NCBI GenBank assembly: GCA_943913135.1
Contig: CALTVE010000001.1
Span: 372,001 to 436,000, forward strand
Length of the DNA stretch: 64,000 bases
Direction of reading: 5' to 3'
Origin: an uncultured Francisella sp.
Lineage (GTDB): Bacteria > Pseudomonadota > Gammaproteobacteria > Burkholderiales > Neisseriaceae
Numbering within the stretch: position 1 is the stretch's first letter; each line of letters starts with the position of its first letter. The notes beneath the pieces were generated by a model that was not told the origin of the DNA, made no database searches, and saw only the letters and a program-made list of their open reading frames with translations. This document shows positions 26,304 through 35,282 of the stretch, piece by piece. The position numbers and the translations under genes are program-made.

Positions 26304-27639
26304 GGGCGATTTCCTTTACGGTATCAATAAACACTTGCGCACGGTGCGCATAATCTTTAAACATATCCATGCTGGCTGCAGCTGGACTTAACAACACCCA
26401 CTGAGCACCTGTTTTTTTTGCCAGGGCAAAGGCGGTATAAGTGGCTTCTTCTAAAGTATTTTCTTCTACAATTTTAATTCCACTCTCAGAAAAAATGCGC
26501 TTCATTTCTGCCCGGTCTTGCCCTATCAGGACAATGGCGGTTGCTTTCTCTTTTAAAATAGAATTTAAAGGAGCAAAATTTTGTCCTTTTCCCAAACCCC
26601 CTGCAATCAATACCGAAGAAGCAGGTGCACTTTTCAAAGCAGCTGCTGTCGCCCCTACATTGGTACCTTTTGAATCATCAATAAAAGTAACCGCTCCAAT
26701 CGTCGCTACTTTTTCTACCCGGTGGGTTAAACCGGTGAAAAATGGCAACGCATTAACCAATCGCTTTCTATCCACCCCAATTGCTTCCACTAAAGCAAAA
26801 GCTGCCAAAGCATTGGCGATGTTATGCTTTCCGGGTAAAGCTAAATCTTCACTGCTGCACAAAATTTCTTCCCCTGCTTTCAAAAGCGCAGGAGCGGTGC
26901 TGGCATCTAACCAATAATCGCTTTTTTTCTCCACAGAGAAATAACGTACATCGTTTTTACAGAAAGCCATCGCTTGAGTTAAAGGGTCATCTCCATTTAG
27001 TACCACCGTTTTAGCACCGGCAAAAATACGTTTTTTATGGTCGACGTAATCTTCTAAACTGGTATAACGATCTAAATGGTCCTGGGAAATATTAAGACAT
27101 GCAGCGGCATCAGCGTTTAAAGCCAAAGGTATTTCCAATTGGAAACTAGAAAGTTCCAATACCCAAACTTTGATATCAGGATTGTCTTTACGTGCGTCTA
27201 ACAAAGGTAATCCAATGTTGCCGGCAGAAACAGCATTTAAGCCAACGCTGCGACAAAGAAATTTCACCCATTCGGTCACTGTGCTTTTACCATTAGAACC
27301 AGTAATGGCTATGATTTTTTCTCCTGTTTGGTAGACGTATTGTCGCCAAAGTGTGACATCATTTATGATTTTGCCCCCTTGCCGTTGGTAAGCACGTAAT
27401 TCTGGGCGATAAAGAGAAATACCTGGACTTAATATCAGGAGTTCAAATTTATGCAAAGGAATTTCATGTAAAGGACCAGAATAAAAATAGGTATGAGGGA
27501 AAGCCTGCGCCAATTCACTCCTTTCTTCATCCTTTAAGTATTCTGCATAACCCCCTACAATAACTTCCTCTTTTTTAGAAAAAAAACGCAATACTGAACG
27601 GCCCGTCTTACCTAAGCCTAATACCAATACCCGTTCCAT
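26287..27639 (-). CDS. murD: UDP-N-acetylmuramoyl-L-alanine--D-glutamate ligase
   Basis: Adds D-Glu to UDP-MurNAc-L-Ala. The 450-residue Mur ligase has an N-terminal GLGKTGRSV loop (8-16), SPGIS, the ATP P-loop GSNGKST at 114-120, ELSSFQLE, NISQDHLDRY and FIDDSKGTN. Gaps and overlaps are tight on both sides: 10 bases after mraY and a 17-base overlap with ftsW. Confidence 0.98.
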   Translation of the reverse strand: MERVLVLGLGKTGRSVLRFFSKKEEVIVGGYAEYLKDEERSELAQAFPHTYFYSGPLHEIPLHKFELLILSPGISLYRPELRAYQRQGGKIINDVTLWRQYVYQTGEKIIAITGSNGKSTVTEWVKFLCRSVGLNAVSAGNIGLPLLDARKDNPDIKVWVLELSSFQLEIPLALNADAAACLNISQDHLDRYTSLEDYVDHKKRIFAGAKTVVLNGDDPLTQAMAFCKNDVRYFSVEKKSDYWLDASTAPALLKAGEEILCSSEDLALPGKHNIANALAAFALVEAIGVDRKRLVNALPFFTGLTHRVEKVATIGAVTFIDDSKGTNVGATAAALKSAPASSVLIAGGLGKGQNFAPLNSILKEKATAIVLIGQDRAEMKRIFSESGIKIVEENTLEEATYTAFALAKKTGAQWVLLSPAAASMDMFKDYAHRAQVFIDTVKEIAHAEQG

Positions 27640-27649
27640 CTTTTTTCTC

Positions 27650-28741
27650 CTAGTGCACTTTCAACGAACTCAAACCCACTAATACCAGCATAATGGTCAC
27701 AATCCAAAAGCGCACTACTACTTGGCTTTCTTTCCATCCCCGCTGTTCAAAATGATGATGTAAAGGAGCCATCAAAAAAATCCGCTTTCGCCTCAATTTA
27801 TAGGAACCTACTTGCAACATGACCGATAACGCCTCGACAGCAAATAAACCACCCATTATAAAAAAAATAATTTCTTGCCGTACAATCACTGCAATAGTGC
27901 CTAAAGTAGCACCTAAAGAAAGTGCGCCTACATCACCCATAAACATTGCTGCTGGGTGTGCATTCCACCACAAAAAACCCAGACAAGCCCCCCCAACAAT
28001 GGCACAAAATATTGCTATCTCACCTACTTCAGGAATATAAGTAAAGCGCAAATACTGAGCAAATTCATAATGGCCGCTCACATAAGCAAAAACTGCAAGA
28101 CCGGTCGACACCAACATAACAGGTAAAGCCACCAGTCCATCTAAACCATCTGTTAAATTAACCCCATTAGAACTGCCTACGATGACAAAATAAGTCAAAA
28201 TAATAAAGCCCACTACTCCTAGGGGATAGGCAAAATGCTTTAAGAAAGGAATAAGGTAATCGTTATACTGACCATGATCAGTAAAAGAAAGCAAATAAAT
28301 AATCACAAAAATAGCAATTAAAGACTGCGCTAACATCTTAAAACGTGCGGAAATACCATGAGGGTCATGATAAACTATCTTTTTCCAATCATCATAAAAT
28401 CCTAGAGCGCCGCTTAATAACATTACTATTAATAAAAGCCAAATATAGCGGTTAGTTAAGTCCCCCCAAAGTAAAGTCGTTACCAGGATGGCAGCTAGAA
28501 TTAAAGTACCTCCCATGGTTGATGTGCCTTCCTTATTCAAATGGGTCTTGGGGCCATCTTTGCGTACTGCTTGCCTCAGTTTTAATGCCCGTAAACGACG
28601 TATGGTAAAAGGTCCGAAAAGAAGACATAACATCAAAGCAGTTAGAGCCCCCATAATTGAGCGAAAAGTGATGTACTGAAAAAGCCGGGTCCATCCCCAG
28701 CCTAGGGTTTGATTTAAATAAGTTGCCAACAAAATCAGCAT
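27650..28741 (-). CDS. mraY: Phospho-N-acetylmuramoyl-pentapeptide transferase
   Basis: An integral membrane enzyme that transfers phospho-MurNAc-pentapeptide to undecaprenyl phosphate, forming lipid I. Length is 363 residues with about ten membrane segments. Visible are HLNKEGTSTMGG, the aspartate-rich FYDDWKK, SSNGVNLTDGLDGL, and MGDVGALSLGATLG, plus the late HHHFEQRGW loop, all characteristic. It overlaps murF by 7 bases. Confidence 0.99.
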   Translation of the reverse strand: MLILLATYLNQTLGWGWTRLFQYITFRSIMGALTALMLCLLFGPFTIRRLRALKLRQAVRKDGPKTHLNKEGTSTMGGTLILAAILVTTLLWGDLTNRYIWLLLIVMLLSGALGFYDDWKKIVYHDPHGISARFKMLAQSLIAIFVIIYLLSFTDHGQYNDYLIPFLKHFAYPLGVVGFIILTYFVIVGSSNGVNLTDGLDGLVALPVMLVSTGLAVFAYVSGHYEFAQYLRFTYIPEVGEIAIFCAIVGGACLGFLWWNAHPAAMFMGDVGALSLGATLGTIAVIVRQEIIFFIMGGLFAVEALSVMLQVGSYKLRRKRIFLMAPLHHHFEQRGWKESQVVVRFWIVTIMLVLVGLSSLKVH

Positions 28742-30093
28742 GCTGCGTAATCCTTCTTCAAAATATCAACTACCTTCTCTAGATGCATAAAGCGTGAACC
28801 TTTAACTAAAACTGTATTAACCAATGGTAGATACTCAGTTATTTTGGTTCTCAATTGCGAAAGATCGCGCACATGAAAAGCGCCCTCACCAAAAGCAATC
28901 ACTGCCTGTTTACTATCGGTCCCTACAGCGAGCAAATAATCAATGCCTACCTTTTTCGCATACGCACCAATTTCTTCGTGTAAAGGAGAGCTATAGTCGC
29001 CCAATTCTCCCATATCCCCAAAAATGAATAACTTTTTACCCGGGCGCTGACTTAAGGCATCTAAAGCGTACTCCACTGCATCTGGATTGGCATTGTAACT
29101 ATCATCGATCAGGATTATGTTATTTTGTAAACGAGTTTCCTCTCCTCTGCCTTTGCCAGCGCGATAGTGTTCTAACCCTTGAGCAATCGTTTCCAAGTTC
29201 AGGTTATCTATAGGCATCAATAAGGCAAATACCGCTAAAACATTATTGATTTGATGTTCTCCTACAAACGGTAACCATGTTTTTATTGTTCCTTTAGGAG
29301 TAGTCACCCGAATTAAAGAACTATCCGCTTGTTGCGCGATTAATTCACCTTGAATATCGGCTTTAGCTCGGCCAAAACTGATAGTTTTATGAGGCAGCGC
29401 CGCTTTTAAAAGAAGGGGATAAAAATCACTACCAAAAGGCAATACTGCTGTTCCCTCTTTTTTTAAGCCTAAAAAAATTTCTGCCTTAGCGCGTGCGATA
29501 TCTTCAATTCCTGAAAAACCGCAACCGATATGGGCTCTCAAAACATTATTTACTAAAGCCACATCCGGTTGGGTAAGAGTAGAGAGCACATTCAATTCGC
29601 CAAAATGATTCATGCCCATTTCAATTACGGCAAATTGGTGACTTCCTTTCAACGCCAATAAAGTTAAAGGGACACCTAAATGATTATTTAAATTACCTGC
29701 AGTAGCCAGAATATGTTCTTTACCAAAAGCATGACTGAGCACATTATAGGCTAGTTCTTTAACCGTAGTCTTGCCACTGGAACCAGTAATCGCTAAAGTA
29801 AACGGGTTGAGTTCTGCCTTCCACGCCGCAGCCATAGTTTGTAAAGCATCTAAGGTATTTTCTACTAAGATCGTACATTGATTTTGATATTCTGGGCGAG
29901 AAATTACGGCACGAATAGCACCTTTTTCTAAGGCAGAAGCCACAAAATCATGCCCATCTTGATGTTCTCCTGCAAGAGCAAAAAAAAGATCGTTCTCTTT
30001 GACCTGACGACTATCAATCACTGCACGGTTACACTCACCCTCTTCGTCCTCGCTATCAATACCCAAAACTTTATACACAAAAGAAAGCTTCAT
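28735..30093 (-). CDS. murF: UDP-MurNAc-tripeptide--D-alanyl-D-alanine ligase
   Basis: Adds the D-Ala-D-Ala made by Ddl to the UDP-MurNAc tripeptide. The 452-residue protein has the N-terminal DSRQV substrate motif, LFFALAGEHQDGHDF, the P-loop GSSGKTT at 104-110, EMGMNHFGE and DDSYNANPD. It overlaps murE by 4 bases and mraY by 7 bases. Confidence 0.98.
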   Translation of the reverse strand: MKLSFVYKVLGIDSEDEEGECNRAVIDSRQVKENDLFFALAGEHQDGHDFVASALEKGAIRAVISRPEYQNQCTILVENTLDALQTMAAAWKAELNPFTLAITGSSGKTTVKELAYNVLSHAFGKEHILATAGNLNNHLGVPLTLLALKGSHQFAVIEMGMNHFGELNVLSTLTQPDVALVNNVLRAHIGCGFSGIEDIARAKAEIFLGLKKEGTAVLPFGSDFYPLLLKAALPHKTISFGRAKADIQGELIAQQADSSLIRVTTPKGTIKTWLPFVGEHQINNVLAVFALLMPIDNLNLETIAQGLEHYRAGKGRGEETRLQNNIILIDDSYNANPDAVEYALDALSQRPGKKLFIFGDMGELGDYSSPLHEEIGAYAKKVGIDYLLAVGTDSKQAVIAFGEGAFHVRDLSQLRTKITEYLPLVNTVLVKGSRFMHLEKVVDILKKDYAAC

Positions 30094-31568
30094 TGCTTAT
30101 CCTTAAGATAATGAAGCGCAATTTCATCCTCGTCAAAAGGGTAGCGTGTCCCTTTTATTTCTTGATAATTTTCATGCCCCTTACCCGCAATAAGCACCAC
30201 ATCACCTTCGTTAGCCTGCTCTATCGCCCATTGAATCGCCTTTTTACGATCTGTTTCCACGATTTTAGGATGAATATTTTTAATGATATCAGCAATGATT
30301 TCGATGGGATCTTCATCACGTGGGTTATCGCTAGTCACTACTGCATAGTCTGCTGTTTCCTCCACCACCTGCCCCATCAAAGAACGTTTACCTTGGTCAC
30401 GGTTTCCACCACAACCAAACACACAATACAGCTTTCCTGCCTGAGCAGCTGGTTTTAAAACGGTCAGTGCTTTCTGCAAGGCATCAGGAGTATGGGCATA
30501 ATCAATAATTACTAGGGGCTTACCTTTCTCTTTTAAAACTTGCATCCGCCCTTTAGCCGGCTTTATCCCGCTTAATATTTTAGCAGACAGCGAAGCTTCA
30601 AACCCTAAAACACACAGTACAGCAAAGGACGCTGCTAAATTCTGCGCATTAAAAAACCCGATTAAATGCGGATGAAAGAGTTGAATATCGCCCCAAGGGC
30701 TAGTTAAATTGAGTTCTATGCCCTCCTGTGATTCGTTCACTGTGTGAAGATGGATGTGTGCCTGCTTATTGACCCCATAACCTAATATTTCAAGTTCGGG
30801 TCGCTCTTTTTTCAGTTCATTACTTAAACGTTTACCATAGGGATCATCTATATGAATGATGGCATAACCCATGGAGGGAGATAAAAAAAGTTGCTTTTTC
30901 GCCTGATAATAGGCTTCCATATCCCCGTGATAGTCTAAATGATCTCGGGTTAAATTAGTAAATACGCCTATTAAGAATGGGATCCCTGCCACTCGATGTT
31001 GACTCAATCCATGACTAGAAACTTCCATGACTAAAGAACTGGCGCCTTGTTTTATATAGCGATGCAATATACTTTGTAACAAAACCGCTTCTGGGGTGGT
31101 AAAAGTGGTTGATTCTAAGTTTCCCCAAAAACCATTGCCGTTAGTGCCAATTAAACAGGGTTTTTCACCTAATAAAGTAAGCGCCTGGGTCAACCACTGA
31201 CTGATAGAAGTCTTTCCGTTAGTACCAGTAACCCCAATTGGACGCAGAGGAATTAAATCATTATCCAGCAAAAAAGCGGCCACTAAGCCAGCTTTCTCTC
31301 TTAAATGCGAAAAAGCAAATTGTGGCAAAGCAGATTGCCATTCAAAACCACCGCTAGCATCATAAATAAAGCCAGCAGCACCTTGCTCCTGGGCCTTATC
31401 TAAATAATTACGGCCATCATTATTTTCCCCTGGATAAGCAATAAACCACTCTCCCGCCCGTAAAAGGCGGCTGTCAGCAGCGGCTCCTTTTACCGGAACA
31501 AAAGGCCGTAAAACCTCTTGTTCTTTTTCAGTTAAAGTAAAGATTTCTGCTTTCGCCCCCACTTGCAT
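30090..31568 (-). CDS. murE: UDP-MurNAc-L-Ala-D-Glu--meso-diaminopimelate ligase
   Basis: Adds the third stem residue. The 492-residue protein has the P-loop GTNGKT (115-120), EVSSHGL, NLTRDHLDYHG, and VIDYAHTPDAL-type motifs. DNPR at 414-417 is the motif that selects meso-diaminopimelate rather than lysine, so the wall is of the Gram-negative A1-gamma type. The N-terminal domain is slightly divergent (AGEWFIAYPGENNDGRNY). Confidence 0.98.
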   Translation of the reverse strand: MQVGAKAEIFTLTEKEQEVLRPFVPVKGAAADSRLLRAGEWFIAYPGENNDGRNYLDKAQEQGAAGFIYDASGGFEWQSALPQFAFSHLREKAGLVAAFLLDNDLIPLRPIGVTGTNGKTSISQWLTQALTLLGEKPCLIGTNGNGFWGNLESTTFTTPEAVLLQSILHRYIKQGASSLVMEVSSHGLSQHRVAGIPFLIGVFTNLTRDHLDYHGDMEAYYQAKKQLFLSPSMGYAIIHIDDPYGKRLSNELKKERPELEILGYGVNKQAHIHLHTVNESQEGIELNLTSPWGDIQLFHPHLIGFFNAQNLAASFAVLCVLGFEASLSAKILSGIKPAKGRMQVLKEKGKPLVIIDYAHTPDALQKALTVLKPAAQAGKLYCVFGCGGNRDQGKRSLMGQVVEETADYAVVTSDNPRDEDPIEIIADIIKNIHPKIVETDRKKAIQWAIEQANEGDVVLIAGKGHENYQEIKGTRYPFDEDEIALHYLKDKQ

Positions 31569-31570
31569 GC

Positions 31571-33430
31571 TTATTGTGCCTTTTTAGTTTTCTGTTCGCT
31601 CTCGTCCAAACCTTCTTGCGGTGCTATCCCTAAAATAGTCAAGGCATTAGACATAATTTCGGAAAAAGCCGGCGCCGCTACCACCCCCCCGTAGTATCCA
31701 TTTTCTGTCGGTCGATCGATGACGACCGCTACAATAAGACGTGGGTTATCCGCTGGCGCATAGCCTGCAAACATCGCCAGGTGATCACGATTAGAATAAT
31801 GGCCATCAATTATTTTACGTGCCGTTCCAGATTTACCTGCAACTTTGAAGCCTTGTACTGCCCCGCGCCTACCACTCCCTCCTGCTTCGGTCACCGTGGT
31901 CATAATTGCGCGCATCTGTTGCGCAACTTTGGCGCTAATCACCCGTTTACCTTGCGGAACCTGACCGGTTACTTTGACGAAGGTTGGGGTTAACAACAAA
32001 CCATCATTAGTGAACATGCTGTAAGCGCGAGCGATCTGTAACAAACTTACTTCTACCCCATAGCCATAGCCCAAAACCGCTTTATCTAAAGGACGCCAAT
32101 TTTTCCAAGAATACAATACTCCTTTTGCTTCCCCAGGAAAGCCAGATTGAGGTTTTTCACCAATACCAATGCTGTGTAGGTAGTTATAAACTTTTTCTGA
32201 ATCCATTTTACTGATCAGTTTGCTTGACCCTACATTAGAGGATTTAGCGATAATGTCGCTGACCGTTAATTGCGAATAATGGCCTACATCTTCAATGCGG
32301 TGACCCGATAACATATACGGTTCAGTGTTTAATACGGTGTTGGGAGATACCATCCCCTCTTGTAAAGCTTTAGCCACTATAAAGGGTTTAAATAAAGATC
32401 CTGGCTCAAATAAATCGTTGACCGCGAAATTACGTCGCCTCTTGACACCATAAGCATTAAAATGGGCCGGGTCAAAATCAGGATAATTTACCATCGCCAG
32501 TATTTCACCAGTTTTGGCATCTAATACCACTGCCGTGCCCGCTGCCGCTTTATGTTTCTCCACAGTACTTTTTAATACATCCAGTGTCGCTGATTGGATG
32601 TTTTTATCAATGGATAATACTAAATCATGGCCATTTTCAACGGGCTGAGATTTGGCGGAATGAACACTGTCAATATAGCGACCGCTGTTATCTTGAATAA
32701 GCGTTTTCATTCCATTTTTACCGCTTAAATAACGGTCAAACTCATATTCCAGTCCTTCTAAACCAATTAAGCGCTCTCTCTTATGACTATCCACATCCGT
32801 TTTGGTAATGCCAATGACCTGACCAAACAGCTTACCTTCGGGGTAACGGCGCTCGGCTACCGGAGTGACTTTAATACCCGGCAATGCTAAAGCTTCAATT
32901 TTTTCAGCAATTTCACGTGGCACCTTGCGTTTTAAATAACGATCCCCCTTAGATTTACCCTCATAATAATTGGGATCTAGATAAACACTGAGCTCTTTTA
33001 AAGGCATATTAAGCCAGAGGGCAAGTTTTCTGACTCCTTGCCGGAAAGTGCGATGACTTTTATACAACTTAGCCAGCAATTTAGGTTTATCACTCAATTT
33101 CATTTCTTCTACCGAGAAATTGGGCAACTGGTAAGGATCGACAACGATATTACGCATCGGCTCATTCATCGCCAACATCACTCCGTTACGGTCTAATATC
33201 CGCCCACGCTCGGCGATTATTGGCACATTACGGTAATAAATACTATTACCATGCGCTTCCCACTTGGGTACTTGAGTTAACTGGAAATAAGCGACTCTGC
33301 ATAAAACTATGCCAAAGGCTAAAAACAGTAAAATCAATATGATATTAATACGGGAATTTTCAGTCATGCGCCGACGCTGGCGCTTTTGTGCACTGCTGGT
33401 TCTTTTGCGGTAATTGTCTTGGATAAGCAC
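31571..33430 (-). CDS. ftsI: Penicillin-binding protein 3, septal transpeptidase FtsI
   Basis: The divisome class B PBP. The 619-residue protein has a basic cytoplasmic tail, one membrane segment (about 28-50), a pedestal domain with AERGRILDRNG (73-83), and the transpeptidase domain. Active-site motifs are SLFK (Ser345), SSN at 397-399 and KSGTA at 533-537, in correct order. The start is GTG with a GAGGT site 8 bases upstream. It lies 6 bases after ftsL. Confidence 0.98.
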   Translation of the reverse strand: MLIQDNYRKRTSSAQKRQRRRMTENSRINIILILLFLAFGIVLCRVAYFQLTQVPKWEAHGNSIYYRNVPIIAERGRILDRNGVMLAMNEPMRNIVVDPYQLPNFSVEEMKLSDKPKLLAKLYKSHRTFRQGVRKLALWLNMPLKELSVYLDPNYYEGKSKGDRYLKRKVPREIAEKIEALALPGIKVTPVAERRYPEGKLFGQVIGITKTDVDSHKRERLIGLEGLEYEFDRYLSGKNGMKTLIQDNSGRYIDSVHSAKSQPVENGHDLVLSIDKNIQSATLDVLKSTVEKHKAAAGTAVVLDAKTGEILAMVNYPDFDPAHFNAYGVKRRRNFAVNDLFEPGSLFKPFIVAKALQEGMVSPNTVLNTEPYMLSGHRIEDVGHYSQLTVSDIIAKSSNVGSSKLISKMDSEKVYNYLHSIGIGEKPQSGFPGEAKGVLYSWKNWRPLDKAVLGYGYGVEVSLLQIARAYSMFTNDGLLLTPTFVKVTGQVPQGKRVISAKVAQQMRAIMTTVTEAGGSGRRGAVQGFKVAGKSGTARKIIDGHYSNRDHLAMFAGYAPADNPRLIVAVVIDRPTENGYYGGVVAAPAFSEIMSNALTILGIAPQEGLDESEQKTKKAQ

Positions 33431-33436
33431 AGTGAT

Positions 33437-33691
33437 TTACCTCAATACCTTACGATTTTCATAGTCTGGCAATGCCATGCCGATTTCATCAGCCTTCTTT
33501 TTTACCCGAGTGATATTGGTCAAGCGAGCTTTTTCCAACTGCATCAAACGATATTCCTCATCTAGATCATGGGCTAAACGTTTTTCATATTCTGTACGAT
33601 CAAAATAACCACGCGTTTGACTGCGTAAAGTGATCAGCCAAATCGCTGATAAAAAAACAATAACCAATAGGATGGAATTCAGTTTTACCAT
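33437..33691 (-). CDS. ftsL: Cell division protein FtsL
   Basis: A short bitopic divisome protein of 84 residues: a hydrophobic segment at about 4-22, then a periplasmic coiled coil with heptads (LAHDLDEEYRLMQLEKARL). It forms the FtsQLB complex that activates FtsWI. Sequence conservation in this family is weak; identity rests on size, topology and its place between rsmH and ftsI, where it overlaps the rsmH stop by 1 base. Confidence 0.93.
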   Translation of the reverse strand: MVKLNSILLVIVFLSAIWLITLRSQTRGYFDRTEYEKRLAHDLDEEYRLMQLEKARLTNITRVKKKADEIGMALPDYENRKVLR

Positions 33692-34620
33692 TATTTTCTT
33701 GCCACCTTTTCTGCCACTCGCATAATTGCCGACCGCGCGCGCGGATTTAAAGCCACCTCTTCACTGCTGGCTTTGACTGGATGACCCAAAATTTTTAACG
33801 GCGATAATCCTAACTCACTTTCTTTCATCATTACCCATTTAGGTAAAGAAATAGGTTTGCTGTTTTCTTGGAGAAAGCGTTTGACGATACGATCTTCCAA
33901 AGAATGAAACGCGATACTGACGAGCCGCCCATTAGGAGATAAAAGATCTAGAACTTCAGGTAAAACGCACTCAATTTCTTTTAATTCCTGATTGATTTTT
34001 ATGCGTATTGCCTGAAAAGTTCTAGTAGCAGGATGCAAGCCTCTCTCTTTGACTTTGACCACCTTGCTAATCACACTTACAAGCTCTTTTGTTGTCTCTA
34101 TAGGTTTTTGTTGTCGGTATGAGACAATCGCGTGAGCCACACGCTTAAAATATCTTTCTTCACCAAAATCACGGATTACTTTGGCTAATTCCTCTTCTTC
34201 CACCGTTTGCAGCCATTCTTTAGCGCTTAATCCTTGACTGTTATCCATGCGCATATCTAAAGGGGCCTCCAAACGAAATGAAAACCCACGCGAAGCGTTA
34301 TCCAATTGCGGCGAAGATAAGCCAAAGTCAAACAGCACTCCGGCAATTTTTTCAACTCCTTTTTGCGCCAACTCTTGTCTCATCGTGACAAATCCAGCAT
34401 GAATGATGGTAAAACGCTGATCTTGCTGCTCCAACTGCTTACCAGCTGCCACTGCTTCGGGATCTTTATCAAACGCATAAAGCTTTCCTTTTTTTCCAAG
34501 CTGGGCAAGGATTCTACGCGCGTGCCCTCCTCGGCCAAAGGTGGCATCTACATATATTGAATCCCTTTGTATGGCCAGTGCATTCACCGCTTCTTCCCCT
34601 AGAACTGGAATATGTTCCAT
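33691..34620 (-). CDS. rsmH: 16S rRNA (cytosine1402-N4)-methyltransferase
   Basis: RsmH (MraW) methylates C1402 in the decoding centre of 16S rRNA. The 309-residue protein has HIPVLGEEAV, the SAM-binding VDATFGRGGHAR (24-35), FDFGLSSPQLD, and SIAFHSLEDRIVKRF near the C-terminus, all diagnostic. It starts 1 base after mraZ. Confidence 0.98.
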   Translation of the reverse strand: MEHIPVLGEEAVNALAIQRDSIYVDATFGRGGHARRILAQLGKKGKLYAFDKDPEAVAAGKQLEQQDQRFTIIHAGFVTMRQELAQKGVEKIAGVLFDFGLSSPQLDNASRGFSFRLEAPLDMRMDNSQGLSAKEWLQTVEEEELAKVIRDFGEERYFKRVAHAIVSYRQQKPIETTKELVSVISKVVKVKERGLHPATRTFQAIRIKINQELKEIECVLPEVLDLLSPNGRLVSIAFHSLEDRIVKRFLQENSKPISLPKWVMMKESELGLSPLKILGHPVKASSEEVALNPRARSAIMRVAEKVARK

Positions 34621-34621
34621 A

Positions 34622-35083
34622 TCAAATTCTTAAGTCAGTTTGACTCAGTTCTTCTTCTAACATCGTAGGATCCATATCCAAAATGGCATTAGTTTCTGCA
34701 TCCCAACGAACTTTACCCCATAGTTCCAGACGATCACCTCGTCCCACCATCACAACTTCTTTAGCATCGCCAAAATCAACCAAACTGCGCAGACGAGGGG
34801 GTATTAAAATGCGACCCGAAGCATCTGGCTCTAATTTTTCCATGTGCCCTAATACCAATTGTTGGAATTGCTGCAAAACTTTCTTCCCACTAGTAGGTAA
34901 ATTCATTAACTGAGCACTTACCGCTTGCCAAGTCGATTCTGGATATAACAAGAGATGACTGCGTCTTTTTAAAGTAGTGCATAAAAAAGGTGACGCATAT
35001 TGACTCAGCGCATCGCGGAATTTCGCCGGTATGGCAATACGCCCCTTATTGTCAATTGCGATTTCTTGCACTCCATTAAACAT
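34622..35083 (-). CDS. mraZ: Transcriptional regulator MraZ
   Basis: A DNA-binding protein made of two AbrB-like swapped-hairpin repeats, visible as IDNKGRIAIPAKFRDAL (about 11-27) and DASGRILIPPRLR (about 91-103). It binds repeats in its own promoter and controls the dcw operon. The 153-residue length is normal. It is the first gene of the cluster; its promoter and operator repeats are annotated separately. No strong ribosome binding site is at the usual distance, as the upstream GGAGG lies in a small hairpin (35095-35110). Confidence 0.98.
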   Translation of the reverse strand: MFNGVQEIAIDNKGRIAIPAKFRDALSQYASPFLCTTLKRRSHLLLYPESTWQAVSAQLMNLPTSGKKVLQQFQQLVLGHMEKLEPDASGRILIPPRLRSLVDFGDAKEVVMVGRGDRLELWGKVRWDAETNAILDMDPTMLEEELSQTDLRI

Positions 35084-35101
35084 TTTTTCACGCTGGAGGC
35101 A

Positions 35102-35141
35102 TTTTCCTCCACTTTCTCCTACTTTCTACCATTTTCCCCCA
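35102..35141 (-). promoter_or_regulatory. MraZ operator: four 10-bp direct repeats
   Basis: On the minus strand four consecutive 10-base units follow TGGNRGAAAR: TGGGGGAAAA, TGGTAGAAAG, TAGGAGAAAG and TGGAGGAAAA. Known MraZ sites are G-rich boxes of the TGGGN type repeated every 10 bases upstream of mraZ, so this is its operator. The repeats lie between the -10 element and the start codon. Confidence 0.85.
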
Positions 35142-35142
35142 C

Positions 35143-35171
35143 AATATAATTAAAAATCGCCCTACCCGCAA
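35143..35171 (-). promoter_or_regulatory. Sigma70 promoter of the dcw cluster (Pmra)
   Basis: On the minus strand TTGCGG (35166-35171) and TATATT (35143-35148) are separated by exactly 17 bases. The MraZ repeats begin right after the -10, so bound MraZ would block initiation or clearance. The arrangement fits autoregulation of the mraZ-to-ftsZ transcript. Confidence 0.75.
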
Positions 35172-35282
35172 GCTTTTTATAAATTAAACCAGTGTTTTTT
35201 AGTTTTTTTGGAAAAAATACATCACTATCGGAAGGAAAAAAGCAGAGTACAATAAGTTTTTTTATTGCTTTATCATTCTTTT

